From Donghicola sp041224595 (GTDB lineage Bacteria; Pseudomonadota; Alphaproteobacteria; Rhodobacterales; Rhodobacteraceae), in the NCBI RefSeq assembly GCF_041224595.1, contig NZ_JBGFGN010000078.1, positions 1-40,617 on the forward strand: a DNA stretch of 40,617 nt, in the 5' to 3' direction. Shown here in pieces: positions 8,298 to 16,684 of this stretch. The number at the start of each line of letters is the position of its first letter. Position 1 is the stretch's first letter. A program made the position numbers and the translations under genes. Below the pieces are notes generated by a model that was not told the DNA's origin, did no database searches, and was given only the letters and a program-made list of their open reading frames with translations.

Positions 8298-9437
8298 TCA
8301 CAGCCCTGCGGCTTTGGTCAGGTTCACCCTGAACCTGTCGCGCCTGCGCTGGTAGCGCCGGGTCATCTCGGCCGACGCATGTCCGAGTTGCTTTTGAACA
8401 TAACGCTCATCAACCTCTGCCGACGAGGCGAGCCCGGCGCGCAAGGAATGGCCAGAGAACATTGCCAGCCGTTTGGCTTCCGGCAAATCGGATCTGACGC
8501 CGCTCTTCAGAACAGTTGCTTTGATCAGCCGTGCGACGTGCTTGTCGGAAAGGCGGGCCTCGAGCGCACGTTTGCCATCCCGCGATGTTCGCACGAAGAC
8601 CGGCCCGAAGTCGATCTTTGCAAAATACAGCCATTGCTCAAGTGCGTGGACAGGACAGGTCTGGTCGCTTGAGCCGCGCCCGACCTCGACCTCGCGCCAC
8701 CCGGTCTTGGCGTTCAGCGTCAGCAGAGCGCCATCTTCGAAAATCTCGATCCAACCGCCGGAGTCCGGTGTATCATCCTTGTGCACGTCAAGGCTCACGA
8801 TCTCGGAGCGACGGAGACCTCCAGCATAGCCCAGAAGTAAGGTCGCCCGGTCTCGAAGCCCGCGGAGATCATAGGGAAGGGTGCCCACCATGGCCTGGAT
8901 GTCATCGGGCAGGATCGCTTCCTTCTGAACCGGCGGACGCGCGTGTCTGCGCCTAATCCCGGCCAGAACGGTGGCGACATGGCGGTCCTTGCGATCAAGA
9001 GTGAACCCGCGCTGCCTGTAGTTCCAAGCGAGGCCGGAGAGGCGCCGCTCAATGGTGGAGACCGAGAGAGCAGGGGCCTTACCAGTCGCGGCGGCCAGGT
9101 CCGCCACATAGAGCCCGACCATCTCGGGCGAGGGGGGCAGGGGATCCGTCCCTTTCAACCGGCACCAACGGGTGAAGTGTTTCCAGTCGGCCGAGTAGGC
9201 CTTATTGGTGTTCTCAGCTGTTGAGGCCTCGGCGTAGTCGCGCGCGGTGTCGATCAGCCGGTCGAGCGCGCCGGAGCCGGCCACATGAGCGGGCAGAGCG
9301 ATTGAGGCTCGGTCCCGAGAGGTTCTCTCGTCGTGTTCGTCACTGTTCAGCGAGTCATAGGACGCTGAGCTCGAAATCTCGAACTCTGACCCGCCCGAAC
9401 CCTCGATTTTGGTGCTGCTATTTGTGAGACTACCCAT
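8298..9437 (-). CDS. Tyrosine recombinase, copy 2 (complete)
   Basis: This full-length, 379-residue phage-integrase-family recombinase starts with an acidic, Ser-rich, probably disordered N terminus (about 1-55). A SAM-like core-binding domain follows (about 58-165, with TAENTNKAYSADWKHFTRWC), then the catalytic domain. Catalytic landmarks are Arg in GGLRRSEIVSLD, HSLRAGLASSAE, the His in QLGHASAEMT and the Tyr in RRYQRRRDRF. It is a close paralogue of the truncated copy 1, facing the opposite way, so the two form long inverted repeats around the repABC module. ATG at 9437 is supported by comparison: copy 1 loses similarity precisely there. A dyad at 9461-9485 immediately upstream may be its target or operator. 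Confidence 0.92.
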   Translation of the reverse strand: MGSLTNSSTKIEGSGGSEFEISSSASYDSLNSDEHDERTSRDRASIALPAHVAGSGALDRLIDTARDYAEASTAENTNKAYSADWKHFTRWCRLKGTDPLPPSPEMVGLYVADLAAATGKAPALSVSTIERRLSGLAWNYRQRGFTLDRKDRHVATVLAGIRRRHARPPVQKEAILPDDIQAMVGTLPYDLRGLRDRATLLLGYAGGLRRSEIVSLDVHKDDTPDSGGWIEIFEDGALLTLNAKTGWREVEVGRGSSDQTCPVHALEQWLYFAKIDFGPVFVRTSRDGKRALEARLSDKHVARLIKATVLKSGVRSDLPEAKRLAMFSGHSLRAGLASSAEVDERYVQKQLGHASAEMTRRYQRRRDRFRVNLTKAAGL

Positions 9438-9460
9438 GTTTTTGAGTATATCATTTTTAC

Positions 9461-9485
9461 GTCCGATAACACAAGGTTATTGGAC
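9461..9485. other. Candidate recombination or binding site B
   Basis: GTCCGATAAC, 5 bp (ACAAG), GTTATTGGAC: 10-bp arms matching at 9 of 10 positions, starting 24 bp upstream of the recombinase start codon. Its inner part is CGATAA-N7-TTATTG, nearly the same as site A at 8035-8053. Confidence 0.45.
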
Positions 9486-9563
9486 ATATAAAGGCTCGGC
9501 AAAGAGGGGCGGTTTCTACACTATATGGTAGCCAAAAGCGCCGCCGCAAGATAGTGTTGTGGC

Positions 9564-10136
9564 ATGACATATGCCCACTCAACCTTCGACAGCGACCCTG
9601 ATAGCTTACCCCGGATGCCGCCCTGGGTCACCTCGGCACGCGCCGAAACCCTTGAAGATGTGGCGTTTTTGTCGGGCGCAGCACTGAGCCACCTGCATCT
9701 TGTGTTGGGGCGAGAGGCGGTCCCCCAAGCCTTGTTACGGGATCGGCTGTCGTTGCGCGCAACGGAGGCTTGTGTCGCGTTTTCGGGCCGGCCGGAGCGG
9801 GCAAGGGAGCTGCGCGACGTGGTGCATCTGCTGCGCCCCGGCGACCTGCCCGGCCCGGCAGGCGAAACCTGTCTGGCGTGGCGTCGCGCCACGGAAAGGC
9901 CGGTGGCCGTACAAGCTCTGGTCCGGGCGCTGCCTGAACTTCAGGGTGATCAGATCGCGCGTTGGCTCGATGCCGGGCAGGGGGCAGCGGTCAGTCGCGC
10001 GGCAATGGTGCTGGAGGCGGTACTAAACGATGCCCCCCGTGCCGAGGCGCCCGCACTCGTCCTTGCTGACGCGACCCTCGCTCAGGCGCTTGGTTGGGAT
10101 CATGTCGTGCCGCTTCTGGCCGCAGGTGTCGCGTAG
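9564..10136 (+). pseudogene. DUF1403-family protein, 3' end removed by a transposon
   Basis: The 190 residues match the N-terminal part of DUF1403, a family of unknown function common on rhodobacterial plasmids and usually near 300 residues (LPRMPPWVTSARAETLEDVA, FLSGAALSHLHLVLG, LRDVVHLLRPGDLPGPAGE). The coding similarity runs to about residue 187. The last codons and the TAG at 10134-10136 come from the transposon end that starts at 10127, so the C-terminal third is missing. No continuation is recognisable on the far side of the transposon at 13633. The start ATG at 9564 has no strong ribosome site but gives the family's usual beginning. A truncated product could be made; I expect it to be inactive. 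Confidence 0.75.
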
Positions 10137-10242
10137 CCCTTAATTGTGAGATGAGAAATCCAACGAAATCAACGGCCTTGCTTTGCCCTTAAATATGATA
10201 TTTTGCCTTTAAATCCGATATTTTTGCCCTTAAACCTGAGAC
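10127..10242 (+). repeat. Left transposon end with four transposase-binding repeats
   Basis: Related units of the form GCCCTTAAnnnTGA occur at 10136 (terminal), 10185, 10205 and 10226, the last three at 20-21 bp spacing. Asymmetric arrays like this bind the TnsB/TniA-type transposase in Tn7-like and Tn5053-like elements. Confidence 0.75.
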
Positions 10243-10272
10243 AGGGTTCGCAGCTTCGTGTGGCAAATATTG

Positions 10273-11907
10273 ATGGATGATGATCGCGAAGACTTCGTTG
10301 CCGCTGGTGCTGAGGAGGCGCGCAGGGCGGCCGTTCTGCGTCCGCTTGTTCAGGCATATCTCAAAGGAACTGGCAGTCTGGAAAGTGGCATCAATGACGC
10401 CGTTTGGGAGCTTGGTGTCAGCAGGGCGACTGTCTGGCGCTGGATAAAGCGTCTGGCCGAAGAGGGTGGGCGCACCAGCGCGCTGGCTTCTCGGAAACGG
10501 GGCCGCCCGACTGGTACAACCTTGATATCCGGCAAGGTGGAAGCGGTGATCGAAGAACATCTTCGCCGTTATTTCTTACGGCGGGAACGCCCAAGCCTGT
10601 CGCGCATCGTGACAGAAATCCGAAGCGCGTGCTGGCAGCAGGGCTTGCAACCGCCGACACGTCGGACGGTTCAGCGCAGGCTGGATGCAATGGATGCCCG
10701 TGAAATTGCCAAGGCACGCGAAGGCGCAAAGGCGGCCCGCCAGAAATTTGCGCCGGTCGTAGGCGACAACAAGGCAAACCGGCCACTGGAGGTCGTGCAA
10801 ATCGACCATACGCCTGCGGACATCATTCTCGTCGACAGTTTTGAACGCAAACCAATTGGGCGGCCTTGGGTCACGCTGGCGATCGACGTCGCAACGCGGA
10901 TGGTGACCGGATATTACACCTCTCTCGAGGCACCTTCGCGTCTGTCGGTGGCGCTTTGCCTGACACAGGCTGTGGCCCCCAAGGCGGAACTTCTGGCGGA
11001 ATTGGTGCGCAATGTTCCTTGGCCCGCGCAGGGTAAACCGCATAGCATCCACGTCGATAACGGGCGCGATTTCCGGTCGCATGCCTTTCGGTCGGCATGT
11101 GCGGAATGGGGGATCGATCTGGTCTATCGGCCGCCAGGCAGTCCTCATTTCGGAGGGCACATCGAACGATTGATCGGCACGATGATGGGGGCCGTGCACC
11201 TGTTGCCTGGAACAACGCAATCCTCGGTCGTGGCCAAGGGCGACTATGACGCCGAGGGCATGGCCACGATGACCTTAAGCGACTTCGATCGCTGGTTTGC
11301 TCTGGAAATCTGCCGCTACAACAACAGCATTCATTCAAGTCTTGGCTGCACGCCCGTTGCCAAATGGGAGGCGCTCTCAGAGCAAATGATGGGCGATATC
11401 CCCTTCGAGATTGAAGCCTTTCGGGTGAGCTTTCTGCCAAGTGAACTGCGCAAGGTCAGGCGTGACGGCATCCATCTGTTCCAGATACGGTACTGGTCCG
11501 ATGCGCTTGCAGGCCACATCGGGCGCGGGGATGGAAAGGTGGTCGTCCGCTACGACCCTCGCGACCTCTCGGTGATCTGGGTCGAACTGGATAATGACCG
11601 ATACGTCGAAGCTCGGTACCGAAACCTGGAAATTCCGCCTGTGTCGCTCTGGGAATATCGCGAAGCCATGAGGAATGCCCGTGCCCTTGGCAAGTCCGGG
11701 TCCAATGAGCTGGTCCTGGCTGAGCTGATCCGACAGCAACGCCAAATCGAGTCTGAAAGCCGGAGCCTGACGAGGGCCGAACGCCGATCCCGTGAAAGAA
11801 AAGGGACATTGGAGGGCGCCAACTCGGCCGTCTCGACAACCGAAGGGCTGCGCGCGATCGATACGGGTGATACATCGCGCCCATTGTTCAAGGTGGAGAG
11901 ATGGTGA
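10273..11907 (+). CDS. tniA: Transposase TniA (DDE integrase, Mu/TnsB-like)
   Basis: The catalytic transposase cuts the transposon ends and joins them to target DNA. An N-terminal HTH region (about 35-75, VSRATVWRWIKRLAEEGG) and a second DNA-binding segment precede the rve-type core. The acidic triad is Asp178 (QIDHT), Asp262 (HVDNGRDF) and Glu298 (GHIERLIG), with exactly 35 residues between the last two, as in DDE integrases. A Mu-type C-terminal domain (about 370-470, including VVVRYDPRDLSVIWV) and a basic tail follow. I start it at ATG 10273 (544 residues); a GTG at 10258 is possible. tniB starts 2 bp after the stop. Its length and order match TniA of Tn5053-type elements. Confidence 0.92.
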   Translation: MDDDREDFVAAGAEEARRAAVLRPLVQAYLKGTGSLESGINDAVWELGVSRATVWRWIKRLAEEGGRTSALASRKRGRPTGTTLISGKVEAVIEEHLRRYFLRRERPSLSRIVTEIRSACWQQGLQPPTRRTVQRRLDAMDAREIAKAREGAKAARQKFAPVVGDNKANRPLEVVQIDHTPADIILVDSFERKPIGRPWVTLAIDVATRMVTGYYTSLEAPSRLSVALCLTQAVAPKAELLAELVRNVPWPAQGKPHSIHVDNGRDFRSHAFRSACAEWGIDLVYRPPGSPHFGGHIERLIGTMMGAVHLLPGTTQSSVVAKGDYDAEGMATMTLSDFDRWFALEICRYNNSIHSSLGCTPVAKWEALSEQMMGDIPFEIEAFRVSFLPSELRKVRRDGIHLFQIRYWSDALAGHIGRGDGKVVVRYDPRDLSVIWVELDNDRYVEARYRNLEIPPVSLWEYREAMRNARALGKSGSNELVLAELIRQQRQIESESRSLTRAERRSRERKGTLEGANSAVSTTEGLRAIDTGDTSRPLFKVERW

Positions 11908-11908
11908 A

Positions 11909-12790
11909 TTGAGGGCAGGAAAAACAGAGGAAGACGGTCGGATCACCCTCATTCAATCGGATATCTGGATTGGCTTTCCGCGGGCCGAACAAGTTCTGGA
12001 CCGTTTGCAGTGTATGATCGAAGCGCCAAGGCAAACCCGTATGCCTGGCCTTCTTGTGCATGGCGCGTCCGGGATCGGAAAGACGATGATCGCCCGCAAT
12101 CTTTCGCGCAGATATGCACCGGAATATGACCCAGCATCGGGAATTACGCGAACGCCGCTGTTACTGTTACAAGCACCACCAGCTCCCGACGAACGACGGT
12201 TCTATCTGCACATCCTGGCGACCGTCGGGGCACCGGCCACGGCACTGAGCGCGCGCGCTCAAAATGTGGCCTCCCTCGAAGTCCGTGTCGTCGCGCTCTT
12301 GCGCGACCTTGGCCTGCGGATGATCATGATCGACGAAGTCCACAACCTCTTGGCCGGGACCCACCGCGAACAGCGCCGCTTTCTCAATGTTCTGCGGTAT
12401 CTCAGCAATGAACTCGAAGTGTCGCTGGTCTGCCTGGGGGTCAGCGAGGCCGTCGATGCCATCCGTGGTGATATCCAGCTTGCCAGGCGGCTGGACGAAC
12501 ATCACCTTCCAAACTGGCGCGACGACGCCGAGTTCTCGGACATGATCCAGACACTCATCGCGGCAATGCCCCTCGAGAAGAAATCCAATCTGAAGGTCAA
12601 GTCACTAAAGCAGATACTTGCGCTGACCGGCGGGGTGACCTCGCGCATCTTCGCCCTGATCAAGGATCTTTCCATCGACGCCATTGTCACAGGTGATGAA
12701 TGCATCACCGATGACGCAATCGCAAAATGGACGCCGGTTTGGTCGCGCCATGCGAACCCCCATCGGCGGCTCGAGAAGTCCGGGGTGTGA
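11909..12790 (+). CDS. tniB: Transposition ATPase TniB (AAA+)
   Basis: This AAA+ ATPase marks target DNA and activates the transposase, the counterpart of TnsC, MuB and IstB. Walker A GASGIGKT is at about 52-59 and Walker B IMIDEVH at about 139-145; a sensor region with VCLGVSEA follows. The 293-residue length is typical. I choose TTG at 11909, one base after the tniA stop and preceded by a GGTGGAGAG ribosome site. A longer frame from 11792 would overlap tniA and has no family similarity. Tight packing suggests translational coupling with tniA. Confidence 0.9.
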   Translation: MRAGKTEEDGRITLIQSDIWIGFPRAEQVLDRLQCMIEAPRQTRMPGLLVHGASGIGKTMIARNLSRRYAPEYDPASGITRTPLLLLQAPPAPDERRFYLHILATVGAPATALSARAQNVASLEVRVVALLRDLGLRMIMIDEVHNLLAGTHREQRRFLNVLRYLSNELEVSLVCLGVSEAVDAIRGDIQLARRLDEHHLPNWRDDAEFSDMIQTLIAAMPLEKKSNLKVKSLKQILALTGGVTSRIFALIKDLSIDAIVTGDECITDDAIAKWTPVWSRHANPHRRLEKSGV

Positions 12791-13578
12791 AGCCGCACCC
12801 GCTGCCCAAGACTGTCGCGCCGCTGCCCGACGAGTTGTTGTCAGGTTGGTTGTCTAGGCTGGCGGCGGCCAACTACTGTGATGATGCGGAACTACTGGCT
12901 CATCTCAGAATCGATACCGCGCATGGCACCGCCTTGAACTTCAACGTCGACGCGGCTGCGGCGGCGAAGATTGCCAACGCCGCACGGATTGACCCAGATG
13001 TTGTGCGATCTTTGACCTTCCCAGCAATGACGACACGAGAAGCCTCGCTGACGGCCCAGATACCATTCCAGCATTGCCTGCAATGTTCCAGAGAGGGCCT
13101 TTCGCTCAAGCATTGGAGGCGAGCCTGGGCATTCGACTGCCAGGTTTGTGGGACGAGACTTGTGCCGACGCTCGGCAAGGCCAGTGGCGAACAGATGCCC
13201 GAAAAGCTGATAAATCGTGCGCGCAACGGCGCCGCGCGGCTTGAATACGCCGCGCGATTACGCAGCTCCAAGCAATTTCGGCGCGCAATGCGCGCGGTCA
13301 CCTTTGCCATATCATTAAAGGCCTTCCGCGGAGATCCGTTATACGCTCTTCAGGGCCACAGGCTGGAAGTAAGGCTGTTTGGCCTTGCTGCAATTGATGC
13401 AGCCCAATCCCGTCCACTGGTCAAAGCGGCCATCTCAAGCTCCGGCATCGACGACTATGCAAGGGTTGCTCTATTGCGCGCCTTCGATAAGGAGCCACGT
13501 CTGCTTGCCGCGGTTGTTTACATCGCCCGGCAGCGCGCGAAAAGCATAGGCGCGATGGCAGTGGAATCTCATAATTAA
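12787..13578 (+). CDS. tniQ: Transposition protein TniQ (TnsD-like)
   Basis: TniQ proteins help choose targets and are needed for transposition in Tn5053-like elements; they are related to TnsD of Tn7. The 263-residue product begins KPHPLPKTVAPLPDELLSGW, which is the normal family start, and carries a zinc-binding pair HCLQC ... CQVCGTRL at about 98-126. GTG at 12787 overlaps the tniB stop (GTGA), giving translational coupling; an upstream in-frame ATG at 12727 would lie wholly inside tniB. It is the last gene of the element, ending 54 bp before the right terminus. Confidence 0.88.
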   Translation: MKPHPLPKTVAPLPDELLSGWLSRLAAANYCDDAELLAHLRIDTAHGTALNFNVDAAAAAKIANAARIDPDVVRSLTFPAMTTREASLTAQIPFQHCLQCSREGLSLKHWRRAWAFDCQVCGTRLVPTLGKASGEQMPEKLINRARNGAARLEYAARLRSSKQFRRAMRAVTFAISLKAFRGDPLYALQGHRLEVRLFGLAAIDAAQSRPLVKAAISSSGIDDYARVALLRAFDKEPRLLAAVVYIARQRAKSIGAMAVESHN

Positions 13579-13632
13579 GGGCAAAAAATATCCCCGAACG
13601 CGTCGTGTCTCAGATTTAAGGGCAACGCGACA
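13567..13632 (-). repeat. Right transposon end with two transposase-binding repeats
   Basis: Read inward on the minus strand, GCCCTTAA repeats lie at 13608-13623 (terminal, followed by ATCTGAGA) and 13567-13582 (followed by TTATGAGA). Only two units are present here against four on the left. Confidence 0.7.
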
Positions 13633-13694
13633 CTTCCTTACGGCCGCTGACGCGCCCCTGTAGGACCAGCGATTGGTGCCGCGCTGGTTTGTTA

Positions 13695-14545
13695 GGCTCC
13701 AGACTCGTTAATTCTCAAAGCCAGAAGATGACAGTTGCGGCGAGAGCGACGGCGGACAGAAAGACTTTCGGGCACCTGTCGTAGCGGGTCGCAACGCGGC
13801 GCCAGTCCTTGAGCTTTCCGAACATGATCTCGATACGGTTGCGTCGCTTGTATCGGCGCTTGTCGTATTTGACGGGCTTGCCTCGGGACTTTCGGCCCGG
13901 GATGCAGGGCTTGATGCCCTTGTCCTGCAAGGCTTCACGATACCAGTCGGCGTCATAACCCCGATCGGCCAACAGCCATTCTGCCCCGGGCAGGCTGCTC
14001 AGCAGGGCTGCCGCGCCGGTGTAGTCGCTGACCTGGCCGGCTGTCATGAAAAACCTGATTGGGCGGCCGTTCGTGTCCGTGACGGCATGTAACTTGGTGT
14101 TCATGCCACCCTTCGTTCGCCCAATCAGCCTGCCACGCCCCCCTTTTTCAACCGCAGGCTCGAAGCCGTGCGGTGCGCCTTGAGATAGGTGGCGCCGATC
14201 ATCACTGTCTTCCGGTCGGCACCCTCGGCAGCAAGCCCCTCCATCATCCGGGCGAAAACTCCCATGTCGCTCCAGCGCTTCCATCGGTTGTAGAGCGTCT
14301 TCGGTGGACCATAGTCCGTGGGCGCATCGGACCAACGCAAGCCATTACGATTGATGAAGATTATACCGCTCAAGACCCGCCGATCGTCGACCCTCGGTTT
14401 GCCATGGCACTTTGGAAAGAACGGCCGCAGCTGCGCCATCTGCTCGTCGCTCAGCCAGAAAAGATTGCTCATCATGCCCCCATCAGTTTGGGAGCGTGAA
14501 TCACGCCGACAAGGTGGTCGCAAGCCGATTAATGGGTCCAGACCC
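13695..14545 (-). mobile_element. IS5-family insertion sequence (IS427-like), 851 bp
   Basis: A two-frame transposase is bounded by imperfect inverted ends (GGCTCCAGACTCGTTAAT on the left against GGGTCTGGACCCATTAAT on the right) with TA on both sides as a possible 2-bp duplication. The size suits the IS427 group. It lies 62 bp from the TniABQ element, so that flank has seen repeated insertions. Confidence 0.8.
13715..14475 (-). CDS. IS5-family transposase, two overlapping frames
   Basis: The DDE transposase of the insertion sequence is read in two frames. The first frame begins at ATG 14475 or 14472 (MSNLFWLSDEQMAQLRPFFP, DUF4096-like N domain) and ends at 14125. The second continues in another frame to 13715 with GRTKGGMNTKLHAVTD, ADRGYDADWYR and the C-terminal KRRNRIEIMFGKLKDWRRVATRYD. 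The switch probably happens at the A5G6 tract near 14141-14149 by programmed -1 frameshifting, as in related elements. Catalytic acidic residues include Asp in LHAVTD and in LLADRGYD and Glu in RIEIMFGKLKD. Both frames look intact, so the element may be active. Confidence 0.85.
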
Positions 14546-14550
14546 TAAGG

Positions 14551-14748
14551 TCACTCGGTGACCGGATCTTCATCGCGGCGCGGGAAGGCGACCATTTCGA
14601 GATCGGGAAACATACTGCGTTTGACGTTGATCGATGTGATGTTGCCGCTGTCGTCGGTGTTGACGAAGAGGACGCCGCAGCGGTCCCAGAAGTTCTTGCC
14701 GTCTTTTTCGCCTGATTTGACGTTCAGTTTCAGAGTTTGAGTAGCCAT
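14551..14748 (-). CDS. Small conserved plasmid protein, unknown function
   Basis: The 65-residue product (MATQTLKLNVKSGEKDG, NFWDRCGVLFVN, ITSINVKRSMFPDLEMVAFPRR) resembles small single-domain proteins found on rhodobacterial plasmids, but I cannot name a function. ATG at 14748 is preceded by AGGATCGAG at suitable spacing, better than the distant in-frame start at 14955. Its stop lies 3 bp beyond the IS5 element, so the C terminus could have been altered by that insertion; the reading itself is unbroken. A beta-rich, single-domain fold similar in scale to DUF736 is possible but unproven. Confidence 0.6.
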   Translation of the reverse strand: MATQTLKLNVKSGEKDGKNFWDRCGVLFVNTDDSGNITSINVKRSMFPDLEMVAFPRRDEDPVTE

Positions 14749-15057
14749 TTTCTCGATCCTCACTTTGAGTGTTTCGATGAACATGACCAAAGCTGGCACC
14801 AAGGGGTTGTCAGCGAGAAACTTGCTTCGCGAGGAATCCGCTGGCGCAGGGGAATTTTCTTGTTGAAGCGGGGCTTGCCCCGCGTCCGGCACGGCTGCCC
14901 GCTTATGTTCAGCAATCAGAAACACAGCGTTGAGGGTCTGAGTTCGGCACTCCAAAATCGACCTGCCACGTCATCACGCATCGGAATGGCCAAGGACTTC
15001 AAAATCTCGCTGCAGCCAAACGGCTTTCGGTCAATCCAATTCAACAGCGGCCCCAGT
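14749..15057. other. Intergenic region downstream of hipA with a GC-rich hairpin
   Basis: No gene was recognised. A perfect stem GCGGGGC / GCCCCGC with a 2-nt loop lies at 14868-14883. It may end or protect the hipBA transcript, although no T run follows. Confidence 0.4.
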
Positions 15058-16278
15058 TCACGCGCGCGCCAAATCCGCTTCCTCGTGCTCGAAGGCTGTC
15101 GCCATCTCCTTGATCTCCCTCTCCGGAGCCCCCAAGGCCCGAGCAACGTCACGCCAAGCCATAGTCGCCTCAGCCACCTCTGCAATGATGCGATCGGCGT
15201 CGCCGCTTTCGAGAAGATAGGATTCATGTTGCGCGCGGTGCAGGGCGATACTTGCATCGGGGTTGTCATCATCGACGTAGCTCTTGAGCACACGCGGCTG
15301 GTTCGGCACAGGGTTGATGTCGTAGGCCGGTGAGAGGTGCCAGCCGCCATGCCCACGCAGAAATCCGTGATTGCGCATGTGATCATCGAGGTTCGTGACG
15401 AGAATGGAAAAGGCGACCCGCCGGTAGAGCTCCTCGCGGTCTTGGTCGGGCGTCACGCTTTCTGAGGTGATAATATCGGCCAGGTCTAAATAGCTGTAGC
15501 TCTCGCCGTCTTTGCCGCCCAGCATCGCCATGGCTGAGATGAACGGGATCCTGCCGCCCTCGTTCCGGTCAAACCGATGGGACAGGAAAACAGGTTTGTC
15601 GCCAGCCATCTCAAGCGTGTGATCCGAAACCGTAATTCCGGCGCGTCTTGCGAGCTCCAGTGCAATGGCTTCCCAGCGTTCCACGCAATAGGTGTCCGTC
15701 TCTTTCGGGAACTTGGCGACAGAAAGACGTCCGTGTTGGTCAAGGATGCTAGCCTTCGGCCGTGCGCCACCTAGCGAGCTTCCCGGAGCAAACAGCATCT
15801 TGAGGTCCTCAGCGGTCTCCTCCCCGCGCAAAACGCGCTGAGACGCATGAAGCAAATCCCCGAGGCTGACGAGCGCAGGCACGCCGATGCCCTCGCGCGC
15901 TTGAAACTCACCATCAAACTTGAAGCGCAGCGCACCCAAACGGGTCTCATCATTCACCCCAAGCAAGTAGTCGGTTTCTTGCAGCGTCCTCGGACGTCGC
16001 CCCTCAGCTTCTGCCATGCGCCCCTCAAAACGCCGCATGACCGTTCTGCCCCAGGTATCAGGGGCAGAATCCCCAAGCGGTGCAAGCATGTCCTGCCCAG
16101 CCTCAGGCACGAATTGCCCTTTGACGAGAGGCATGTCTGGCGAAAGTCCGAAGGCGTTTTCATTAGCAAGCCAATCGTCATGATAGGTAAAGGATACACG
16201 CTCTCGGCCGCGTCCCGCTGTGCGGTGGAGCGTGCCGACCCGTTTCAGCCCCTTCCAGTCGATCCAGACCTCAACCAT
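15058..16278 (-). CDS. hipA: HipA-type serine/threonine kinase toxin
   Basis: HipA phosphorylates glutamyl-tRNA synthetase in the best-studied case and induces a persister state; the antitoxin HipB neutralises it. The 406-residue protein has the HipA N-terminal domain (about 1-110), the Gly-rich ATP loop with regulatory Ser (SSLGGARPKAS, about 167-177), the ATP-binding Lys in SVAKFPK (about 189), the catalytic segment TNLDDHMRNHGFL (about 295-307) and the metal-binding Asp in LSPAYDINP (about 320). All look intact. The start overlaps the hipB stop by 8 bp, giving translational coupling with antitoxin first. Such modules often stabilise plasmids. Its actual target in this subfamily cannot be told from sequence. 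Confidence 0.92.
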   Translation of the reverse strand: MVEVWIDWKGLKRVGTLHRTAGRGRERVSFTYHDDWLANENAFGLSPDMPLVKGQFVPEAGQDMLAPLGDSAPDTWGRTVMRRFEGRMAEAEGRRPRTLQETDYLLGVNDETRLGALRFKFDGEFQAREGIGVPALVSLGDLLHASQRVLRGEETAEDLKMLFAPGSSLGGARPKASILDQHGRLSVAKFPKETDTYCVERWEAIALELARRAGITVSDHTLEMAGDKPVFLSHRFDRNEGGRIPFISAMAMLGGKDGESYSYLDLADIITSESVTPDQDREELYRRVAFSILVTNLDDHMRNHGFLRGHGGWHLSPAYDINPVPNQPRVLKSYVDDDNPDASIALHRAQHESYLLESGDADRIIAEVAEATMAWRDVARALGAPEREIKEMATAFEHEEADLARA

Positions 16279-16573
16279 TTTTCAGTCTCGCGCGTTGCGG
16301 GAGGTCATCCAGAGCCATCTGCTCGCCAACCGGATCATCGATATCCCCCCAACCTTTCAAGAGGCCGAGCGCCTGCAATACAGCAACGTAGGTGCCGATC
16401 TTAACTGCGGGGTTTCCGCTTTCGACCTTGGCAATGGTCTGCCGCGTTGTGCCAGCGCGCTGCGCGACAATCTCAGCGGTCAGTTTGCGGCGCAGTCGTG
16501 CAACACGAATGTTTTCCCCAAGTGTCACGAGCTCCTTGCGCGCCGCCCTGGGCATCTTGATCGAAACAGCCAT
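16271..16573 (-). CDS. hipB: HipB-type antitoxin and repressor
   Basis: This XRE-family HTH protein of 100 residues should bind HipA and repress the hipBA operon. The HTH is at about 19-72 (LGENIRVARLRRKLTAEIVA, AGTTRQTIAKVESGNPAVKI), followed by a short C-terminal tail. ATG at 16573 is chosen because GGAG stands 8 bp upstream; a GTG at 16594 would place that ribosome site inside the gene. Two similar 20-bp dyads upstream (16606-16625 and 16685-16704) are strong candidates for its operators. Confidence 0.88.
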   Translation of the reverse strand: MAVSIKMPRAARKELVTLGENIRVARLRRKLTAEIVAQRAGTTRQTIAKVESGNPAVKIGTYVAVLQALGLLKGWGDIDDPVGEQMALDDLPQRARLKNG

Positions 16574-16605
16574 AATGACATCTCCAAGCGACACTAAGCG
16601 CCCAT

Positions 16606-16625
16606 ATGTTACACTGAGAAAACAT
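16606..16625. promoter_or_regulatory. HipB operator candidate O1
   Basis: ATGTTACACTGAGAAAACAT: ATGTT-N10-AACAT dyad 33 bp upstream of the hipB start. Its size matches the 20-bp HipB operators known in Escherichia coli, although the bases differ. Confidence 0.65.
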
Positions 16626-16684
16626 TAATGTCAAATTTCACAGCTTAGCTCCATAACCCAACGCCGCCACACCAGTCACATCCT

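Larger units (their letters stand above)
10127..13632 (+). mobile_element. TniA/TniB/TniQ transposon (Tn5053/Tn552-like), 3506 bp
   Basis: Three overlapping genes (tniA, tniB, tniQ) lie between terminal inverted repeats. Both ends read TGTCGCGT, one variable base, then GCCCTTAA and TGAGA; 22 of the first 25 positions agree. Additional copies of the GCCCTTAA-type repeat sit inside each end. No resolvase, cargo or CRISPR component is present. The expected 5-bp target duplication is absent (GCAGG on the left, CTTCC on the right), so one flank has been rearranged since insertion. The left end truncates a DUF1403 gene. Confidence 0.85.

Noticed and set aside
10127..13632. Possible CRISPR-associated or Tn7-like guided transposon because of TniQ and end-repeat arrays
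   Set aside because: No Cas gene, CRISPR array or tnsA-type nuclease is present; the three genes and 3.5-kb size fit an ordinary Tn5053/Tn552-like element.
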